64,000 nt of DNA from CALMKX01 sp036274895 (GTDB lineage Bacteria; Acidobacteriota; Thermoanaerobaculia; Multivoradales; SZUA-115): NCBI GenBank assembly GCA_036274895.1, contig DASUEU010000037.1, positions 1 to 64,000 of the forward strand. Reading direction: 5' to 3'. The position numbers and the translations under genes are program-made. The notes beneath the pieces are model-generated. The model did not search any database. It saw nothing but the letters and a program-made list of their open reading frames with translations, and had not been told where the DNA came from. Shown here in pieces: positions 59,219 through 64,000 of the stretch. Position 1 is the stretch's first letter. Each line of letters opens with the position of its first letter.

Positions 59219-60277
59219 ATGCTCCAGGAACGAATCTCCCAGCTCATTGCCGGCCGCTCCCAGGAGAGCTTCGACACGCTAGCTCTGGCGGCCTTCGCCT
59301 TCCAGGCCGAACGCGTCGAGCCCCTGCGGGCCCTCTGCCGCCGGCGCGGCATCGACCCCGCGGCCCTCGCCGACTGGCGCCAGGTGCCGATGGTGCCGAC
59401 CTCGGCGTTCAAGACCCTGGTCCTGCGCTCGGCGCCCGAGGAGGCGGTCTTCCGCTCGAGCGGCACGACCCAGGGAGCGGCGGCCCGCAGCGCCCACTAC
59501 CACGGCTTCCTCGACCTCTATCGCCAGACCATCGACGCCAGCTTCCCCGGCTCTTGCCTGCCGCCGGGCGGGGCTCCGCTGTCGATCCTGTCCCTGATCC
59601 CGCCGCGCACCGACCTGCCCGACTCGAGCCTTTCCTTCATGATCGACCACGTGCTCGCCCACTTCGGCGGCCCGGGCACGGCCGTCGCGTTCGGCGCCCG
59701 GGGCCTGGACGGCCAGGCCCTGCGCTCCTGGTGCTCGGCCCGCCAGCGGGACAAGCGGCCGGTGCTGATCCTCGCCACCGCGCTCTCTCTGCTCCAGGCC
59801 CTCGAGCGGCTGGGGCGGCTTTCGCTGCGCTTCCGCCTGCCGGCCGGCTCGGTGGTCTTCGAGACGGGTGGCTTCAAAGGCCACGACCGGTACATCGAAC
59901 CGGGCGAGCTGCGCGACCTTCTGGAGCAACGGTTGGGGGTCCCGGCGGCCTCGGTGGTGCGCGAGTACGGCATGACCGAGCTCACCAGCCAGTGCTACAC
60001 CGGAGCTCTGCGGGGCGAGGACCCCGAACTCTTCGTGGCGCCACCTTGGATGCGGGTGCGCGTGCTCGAGCCGGAGACCCTCGAGGAGGCGCCGCACGGG
60101 ACCGCTGGCTTGCTGGCTCTCTTCGACCTGGCGAACCTCTCCTCCGCGGTCCACGTGCTGACCGAGGATCTCGGCGTCGCCGAGGGCGGGGGGTTCCGTC
60201 TGGTCGGTCGCGCCGGCGGCGCCGAGCTCCGGGGCTGCTCGCTGGCCGCCGAGGAGCTGGCTGCGGGCGACCGCTGA
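59219..60277 (+). CDS. LuxE-like acyl-protein synthetase
   Basis: 352 residues. Acyl-protein synthetase/LuxE domain: an adenylate-forming-type fold with VPMVPTSAFKTLVLRS, then EEAVFRSSGTTQG near 80 (phosphate-binding loop), FMIDHVLAHFGG, VFETGGFKGHDRYIEPGELRD, and VREYGMTELTSQCYTGAL near 254. LuxE activates fatty acids with ATP for a LuxC reductase, but no luxC or luciferase gene is nearby. Solo LuxE-like enzymes occur in polysaccharide and lipid pathways. It is convergent with the gene after it, 4 bp away. Confidence 0.85.
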   Translation: MLQERISQLIAGRSQESFDTLALAAFAFQAERVEPLRALCRRRGIDPAALADWRQVPMVPTSAFKTLVLRSAPEEAVFRSSGTTQGAAARSAHYHGFLDLYRQTIDASFPGSCLPPGGAPLSILSLIPPRTDLPDSSLSFMIDHVLAHFGGPGTAVAFGARGLDGQALRSWCSARQRDKRPVLILATALSLLQALERLGRLSLRFRLPAGSVVFETGGFKGHDRYIEPGELRDLLEQRLGVPAASVVREYGMTELTSQCYTGALRGEDPELFVAPPWMRVRVLEPETLEEAPHGTAGLLALFDLANLSSAVHVLTEDLGVAEGGGFRLVGRAGGAELRGCSLAAEELAAGDR

Positions 60278-60281
60278 ACCG

Positions 60282-60797
60282 TCAGGAGGAGCGGAGCCGG
60301 GCGATCTCGGCTTCGAGCTCGGCGATCCGGCGGTCCTTCTCGGCGAGCTGGTCTTGCCAGTCGGAGAGCGCTGGTTCCTGGCCGCCACCTTGGCCGGCCT
60401 GATCCCGGAGCCGCTCGTCTAGGACCCGCAGATCGGCCACCAGCGGCGCCTCGCCGAAGGGGCCGGCGCTCGTGACGAGTGTGGTCGTGGCGCGCCGCAA
60501 GCGATCGGGCCGCCGATCTCCGAGCAGAAGCAGGCCCGAAGGGGTCCGCACGGCCGCGAGGGAGAGGGGGGTGCGCGCAGGCGAGGCGGGCAGGAGCCCC
60601 GACGCTGCCGCCGCTCCCTGGGCACGGGCCGCAAGGAGCAGGTCGAGAAGGGGGGCCGCGCTCGCCTCGGCGAAGAAGGCCGCGAGGGTGCCTCCCTCGG
60701 AGACCCGAGAGAGAAGATCGGCGTCCTCACCGGCCGCCGCGAGCACCCGTCCGCGGGGGTCGCATAAGAGCAGGAGATCGATGCCGAAGCTGCTCAG
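60282..60797 (-). CDS. Small protein with C-terminal coiled coil; start ambiguous
   Basis: 171 residues if translation begins at a CTG at 60797, which overlaps the apaG stop in a CTGA quartet. The first canonical start is a GTG at 60746 (154 residues), which would delete the strand FGIDLLLLCDPRGRVLA. That strand looks like the start of a roadblock/PAS-type sensor domain, so the longer form is more plausible. The C-terminus ends with a coiled coil (LAEKDRRIAELEAEIARLRS). No enzyme motif. It follows apaG on the same strand. The function is unknown. Confidence 0.55.
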   Translation of the reverse strand: MSSFGIDLLLLCDPRGRVLAAAGEDADLLSRVSEGGTLAAFFAEASAAPLLDLLLAARAQGAAAASGLLPASPARTPLSLAAVRTPSGLLLLGDRRPDRLRRATTTLVTSAGPFGEAPLVADLRVLDERLRDQAGQGGGQEPALSDWQDQLAEKDRRIAELEAEIARLRSS

Positions 60798-61189
60798 TTG
60801 ACCGCCGTGGGAACGGCCAGCCCGAAAGGCGCGATGCTGGCGTCAAAAGTCTCGCCGGCTGCCGAGACCATCCGGTAGGCTCCTTCCATCGAGCCCACAG
60901 GCGTCGGTAGGGGGCAGTAGCTGGTGTACTCGAAGCTGGCGCCCGGGGTGAGCAGCGGCTGCTCGCCGACGACGCCCGGCCCAACCACCCGCTGCACCTG
61001 GCCGTTGCCGTCGGTGATCACCCACTCGCGGGCGACCAGTCGGGCAGCCTCCTCCCCCAGGTTCGAGATGCGCACGCGGTAGGCGAAGAAGTAGTAGTCA
61101 TCCCGCGCCGAGCTGCGCTCGGGAACGTAGAGACTCCGGGCCTCGACGCGGATCCCGCGGGTGATCGCCTCGCTGCTGTTGTTCGCCAT
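60794..61189 (-). CDS. apaG: ApaG-family protein (Co2+/Mg2+ efflux-associated)
   Basis: 131 residues, close to the usual 125. The immunoglobulin-like ApaG/F-box-associated fold is clear: YYFFAYRVRISNLGEEAARLVARE, then WVITDGNGQVQRV, and GPGVVGEQPLLTPGASFEYTSYCPL and GSMEGAYRM. ApaG proteins affect divalent-metal resistance and pyrophosphate-linked nucleotides. The stop overlaps the next gene, and ytxJ lies divergently 34 bp upstream. Confidence 0.92.
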   Translation of the reverse strand: MANNSSEAITRGIRVEARSLYVPERSSARDDYYFFAYRVRISNLGEEAARLVAREWVITDGNGQVQRVVGPGVVGEQPLLTPGASFEYTSYCPLPTPVGSMEGAYRMVSAAGETFDASIAPFGLAVPTAVN

Positions 61190-61211
61190 AGGAATCGTCC
61201 GATTCGGGCGG

Positions 61212-61223
61212 TATTATCCTCTC
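61212..61223 (+). promoter_or_regulatory. Candidate leaderless -10 element before the YtxJ-like gene
   Basis: TATTAT at 61212-61217 ends 6 nt before the ATG at 61224, with no Shine-Dalgarno sequence (CCTCTC). It lies in the 34-bp divergent gap with apaG. Confidence 0.5.
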
Positions 61224-61574
61224 ATGCCTGATCTCGAGCGAATCTACGACGTGGCCAAGGCCGAGGAGCTGCTACGCCAGTCGGCCGAGGCCCCGGTCCT
61301 CTTTTTCAAGCACAGCCTCACCTGTTCGATCTCCCAGGCGGCCTTTCGGGAGCTCGAGCAGTTCCTCGCCAGCCAGGCCGAGAGCGACACGCGCTACGCC
61401 CTGATCGAGATCCAGCGCGCCCGCGAGGCGTCGAACCATCTGGCCTCGGCGACTGGCGTCAGACACGAGTCCCCGCAGGCGATCCTGGTCAAAGACGGCC
61501 AGCCGGTGTGGCACGCCAGCCACTGGGCGATCGACCGCGCTGGCCTTTCCCAGGCCATCCACGGTGCTTCTTAG
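61224..61574 (+). CDS. ytxJ: YtxJ-like thioredoxin-fold redox protein
   Basis: 116 residues from the ATG at 61224. Thioredoxin-like fold with a single active-site cysteine in PVLFFKHSLTCSISQAAFRE (C34), as in the bacillithiol-system YtxJ/DUF2847 family, which acts in monothiol (bacilliredoxin-type) exchange. VRHESPQAILVKDGQPVWHASHW matches the family's C-terminal half. It suggests bacillithiol or a related low-molecular-weight thiol in this organism. It overlaps the convergent glycosyltransferase gene by 4 bp. Confidence 0.85.
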   Translation: MPDLERIYDVAKAEELLRQSAEAPVLFFKHSLTCSISQAAFRELEQFLASQAESDTRYALIEIQRAREASNHLASATGVRHESPQAILVKDGQPVWHASHWAIDRAGLSQAIHGAS

Positions 61575-62614
61575 CCGTCCGGGATCTCGAGCACTTCGAG
61601 CAAGCGGTTCCGTTCCAGGTCCCAGACCGCGACGGTGAGGGGCAAGGGGTGGGCGAGCTGGTGCCGGAAGGCGGCCAGGGCGGGCTCGAGCTCGTCGCGA
61701 CGGAGCCTCGCTCCAGCGGCCGGCGCTCCCGCCGGGCTCGGAGACACCAGCACCAGTGCAGAGTCCTCAAGGCTCCAGGCCCCCGGCTCGAGACCGGGCG
61801 CGGCGGCTAGGCGAGGAGCCGGGCGCCTCGGAGCGTTCGCCAGCCAGGCGCCCGGCCTGCCCCAGGCCCGGTGGTAGAAGCGTCGCCGGGACGCGGCGTA
61901 GACGTCGTCCCGCGAACCGGGGCGGGCGGCATGGCCCCAGGCGTGGACGACACGAGACGCCGGCACCTGGGCGATGCGCAGACCCTGCCGACGGGCTCGG
62001 CGGAGCCAGTCGGTCTCCTCGAAATAGAGGAAGTAGCCCTCGTCCCAGGGACCCACGCGGTCGAGGGCACCTCGGTGCGTGGCGAGGAGAGCACCGGACA
62101 GCCCCTCGACCGCGACCGGAGCCCCGGCCTCCCAGACCCGACGCCAACGAGCGACCTCGCCGCGGAGGAAGTGCGCCGCGGCCCTCGGCGAGCGAGCACC
62201 TCGGCGGCGCGCCAGCTCGGCGGCTGGTGTCTGGTGGTCGGCGGGAGGCAGGAGGAAGGGGCCGAGGGTGAACTGGGGACCGACGACGGCCCAGCCGGCT
62301 TCGAGGGCTGCGACCAGGGCCTCGAGAGACCTCTCCTCGAAGCGCAGGTCCGGGTTGGCGAGGAGCACAACCTCACCGCTCGCTTCGGCCACGCCGCGGT
62401 TGAGACCGGCCGCGTAGCCTCGGTTGGGCTGGAGGATCAGCCGGTCGGGCCGTGCTCGCGCCGTGAGGTCTCCTCCCTCTGACCCTTCCGAGTGATCGAC
62501 CACGATGGCCTCGGCTTCGAGCCCCGCCGCCGAGGCCGAGCGCCGGAAGGTCTCGAGGCAGGCCCCCAGCCAGGCTCCCGAACGAAAGGAGACCGCCACC
62601 AGGGAGACTCTCAG
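61571..62614 (-). CDS. Glycosyltransferase family 2 (GT-A fold)
   Basis: About 347 residues if it starts at a CTG at 62614, which overlaps the preceding gene stop (CTGA) and has GGAGG 8 nt upstream. A GTG at 62599 would remove most of the first strand (RVSLVAVSF). GT-A features: ILQPNRGYAAGLNRGVAEAS, VVLLANPDLRFEERSL (DxD-like), and FLYFEETDWLRRARRQG. It resembles rhamnosyl- and related transferases. Part of a glycan cluster continuing to the right edge. The 3' end overlaps ytxJ by 4 bp. Confidence 0.82.
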   Translation of the reverse strand: MRVSLVAVSFRSGAWLGACLETFRRSASAAGLEAEAIVVDHSEGSEGGDLTARARPDRLILQPNRGYAAGLNRGVAEASGEVVLLANPDLRFEERSLEALVAALEAGWAVVGPQFTLGPFLLPPADHQTPAAELARRRGARSPRAAAHFLRGEVARWRRVWEAGAPVAVEGLSGALLATHRGALDRVGPWDEGYFLYFEETDWLRRARRQGLRIAQVPASRVVHAWGHAARPGSRDDVYAASRRRFYHRAWGRPGAWLANAPRRPAPRLAAAPGLEPGAWSLEDSALVLVSPSPAGAPAAGARLRRDELEPALAAFRHQLAHPLPLTVAVWDLERNRLLEVLEIPDG

Positions 62615-63627
62615 CGCTCCGCCCTCCAGGCCCCTTCCGCCACCCAGCTCAGGGCTGCCTCGGCGGCGGCAGCGGCCTTCTGCTCGGTGTAATCCTCGGC
62701 GCGCAGGAGGCCGGCGTGCCGCATCCGACGCCAGTGGTCCGTTCGCGTCAGGGCTTCTCGCGCCGCGTGGGCGAAGGCTTGCGGGCTGTCGGCAGGAACC
62801 AGGGTCGCGGCGCCGCGGGCGAAGCTCCGGAAGCAGGAGACGTCCGAGGCGACCACCGGCAGGCCGCAGGCGAAAGCCTCGAGCACAGGAAGACCGAAGC
62901 CCTCCTGCTCCCACGACGGCGCCAGTAGGAGGTCACAGCTCTGGATCAGTGCGGCGACCGCCGAAGGCTGGAGGTGGCAGTGGTACTCCTCTGGAAGGGC
63001 CTGCTCCTTCTCGGCCTCGGTGAGCGGCCACTGGGACAGGCGCACCAGCCGGCAGTCGAAGCCGTCCTGACGCAGGAGGTGCACTGCCTCGAGCGCCGTG
63101 GCGACGCCCTTCCAGTCGATCTCGAAGGGCCCTGTGACCAGGATCCGAGGGCGGCGGTGAGGACGCAGCCGGCCAAGTGGACGCATGAAGGCCTCGAGCG
63201 GCTGGGGGACCACTCGCGCCGGCCGCCCGTACTCGCGTCGCAGGTGCTCGGCTAAGTGCGGCGCCACACAAAGGGCCGGCAGCTCGTTTCGGTAGGCGGC
63301 GCGGATCGCCGCGTGTTCGGCGCCGTTGTGCGTGTAGGTGTACTCGAGTCCCTGGCAGTAGTGGACCGCCTCGCGGGCGGGAGCACGGCGGGCCGCCCCG
63401 ATGGTGGTCCAGAAGGTCGCGACCACGACGTCCGCCTCCGGCAGCTGCGCCGGGACGAGGTCGGCGACCTGGCGGAATCGCGCCTCGAGAGCCATCCAAT
63501 CCGGGCGGGGCTCACGGCTGACCACGGTGCACTCGTGGCCCCGGGCCGCGAGGAGATTCGCCTGCCGGAGAACCACCTTGACACCGCCGAAGAGACTCGT
63601 CCCCTCGAGCAGGTAGACGATGCGCAT
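62611..63627 (-). CDS. Glycosyltransferase, GT4-like
   Basis: 338 residues from the ATG at 63627 (MRIVYLLEGTSLFGGVK). GT-B fold: N-terminal glycine-rich acceptor region, then ILVTGPFEIDWKGVATALEA (donor-domain start) and the family motif LAPSWEQEGFGLPVLEAFACGLPVVASDVSCF with the conserved glutamate pair. It probably adds a sugar to a lipid-linked or secondary glycan acceptor. It overlaps the GT2 gene by 4 bp, so the two are coupled, and the SPASM gene lies 24 bp upstream. Confidence 0.88.
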   Translation of the reverse strand: MRIVYLLEGTSLFGGVKVVLRQANLLAARGHECTVVSREPRPDWMALEARFRQVADLVPAQLPEADVVVATFWTTIGAARRAPAREAVHYCQGLEYTYTHNGAEHAAIRAAYRNELPALCVAPHLAEHLRREYGRPARVVPQPLEAFMRPLGRLRPHRRPRILVTGPFEIDWKGVATALEAVHLLRQDGFDCRLVRLSQWPLTEAEKEQALPEEYHCHLQPSAVAALIQSCDLLLAPSWEQEGFGLPVLEAFACGLPVVASDVSCFRSFARGAATLVPADSPQAFAHAAREALTRTDHWRRMRHAGLLRAEDYTEQKAAAAAEAALSWVAEGAWRAER

Positions 63628-63651
63628 CGGCTCACTCAACGGCGGGCGCAG

Positions 63652-64000
63652 CTAATCGCGGACCAGGGCGTAGCGGCAGTTGCGGCAGAGGAAGCGCTCC
63701 GGGGGCTCCTCGAGCCCGTAGACCCAGCGCCGGGCCTGCGCCATGGCCGGCCCGGCCAGGACCTCGTCGACAGTTTGGGTGTTGAGGTCGCCCAGCACCA
63801 CGCTCTCGTTGTAGTCCTGGCAGCAGAGCACCGCCCTGCCCTGGGGTGTGACGTGCAGGTGCTGGAGTGGCCGCGATCCCACGTACTCGCAGCCGGCGAG
63901 CTTGCGGCGGTTGCCGGCCGCGGATAGCCCGATTGTCAGGTAGCCGGCGCGGTCGTTAACCTCGAAGTACTTGGCCGTGAACCGGCTATCGGTGTAGCGG
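63652..64000 (-). CDS. Radical SAM/SPASM protein, C-terminal part (5' end outside the window)
   Basis: The frame is open to the right edge, so about 115 C-terminal residues are visible. The cysteine pattern LAGCEYV, AVLCCQDYN and RFLCRNCRYAL is a SPASM auxiliary Fe-S cluster domain. LHVTPQGRAVLCCQDYNES and VLGDLNTQTVDEVLAGPAMAQ are typical of SPASM proteins found beside glycosyltransferases. The radical SAM core (CxxxCxxC) should lie upstream in the same gene. Together with the two transferases it suggests a modified glycan or peptide pathway. Confidence 0.85.
   Translation of the reverse strand, partial: RYTDSRFTAKYFEVNDRAGYLTIGLSAAGNRRKLAGCEYVGSRPLQHLHVTPQGRAVLCCQDYNESVVLGDLNTQTVDEVLAGPAMAQARRWVYGLEEPPERFLCRNCRYALVRD

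Overview
This 64 kb window is high-GC bacterial chromosome, densely packed on both strands. Many neighbouring genes overlap by four bases. The gene content points to a chemoheterotrophic Acidobacteriota lineage, perhaps near Thermoanaerobaculia: an Oar-type TonB receptor with a carboxypeptidase-regulatory N-terminus, a sulfatase-fold/TPR lipoprotein, a sortilin-like propeller protein, several secreted peptidases, partner-switching regulators, and zinc-finger/TPR proteins. The taxonomy is inference; there is no rRNA or other marker in the window, and I saw no tRNA.

Layout. 1-7.5 kb: the 3' part of a giant surface protein with 357-bp tandem repeats, an STN-like secreted protein, and a glycosyltransferase/WecA-type pair. 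7.5-12.5 kb: selA, a lipoprotein, and thpR-rsgA-truA. 12.5-17.7 kb: TonB receptor and sulfatase-like TPR lipoprotein. 17.8-21 kb: STAS and anti-sigma kinase, a CPBP protease, a Uma2-family protein, and a toxin-antitoxin pair whose toxin is frameshifted. 21.2-25.1 kb: acyl-CoA dehydrogenase-glpX-dcd, then a DUF4388 protein. 25.1-34 kb: DNA repair glycosylase, YHS protein, and secreted or peptide-degrading hydrolases (DUF885, S10, S1/P1 nuclease, S9, M29). 34-36.3 kb: an accessory patch with VapBC, a Cys-containing small protein and a GIY-YIG protein, bordered by REP-like repeats. 36.5-41.4 kb: TraR-zinc-finger/SpoIIE phosphatase, DinB, sortilin-like protein. 41.6-43.4 kb: small secreted peptide and zinc-finger/TPR protein.

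43.7-50.1 kb is the most interesting part. It is a five-gene minus-strand operon of trypco2-like protein, trypsin-like protease with a C-terminal partner domain, MoxR-type AAA+ ATPase, a vWA-like/FGS fusion and a second FGS protein. This matches the vWA-MoxR-trypsin-FGS class of NTP-dependent conflict systems. The 3' ends of both FGS genes carry a 124-bp block with 19 differences. All 19 are at codon positions 1 or 2 and nearly all fall in NNC codons, while the invariant codons between them are identical to the base. That is the signature expected from adenine-directed diversification by a diversity-generating retroelement (DGR). No reverse transcriptase or template repeat is visible here, so they would have to lie elsewhere in the genome.

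50.3-64 kb: a REP/BIME-like inverted repeat element, an Fe-S nuclease-helicase, CorA, an ECF sigma/anti-sigma/Spy-like operon, a Ser/Thr kinase with an unusual architecture (dCACHE-HAMP-degenerate cyclase-kinase) next to a blue-copper protein, a LuxE-like acyl-protein synthetase, ApaG, a YtxJ-like redox protein, and the start of a glycosyltransferase/radical-SAM glycan cluster that runs off the right edge. Several genes lack a Shine-Dalgarno sequence and have a -10-like hexamer 7-10 nt before the start codon, which suggests leaderless transcripts.
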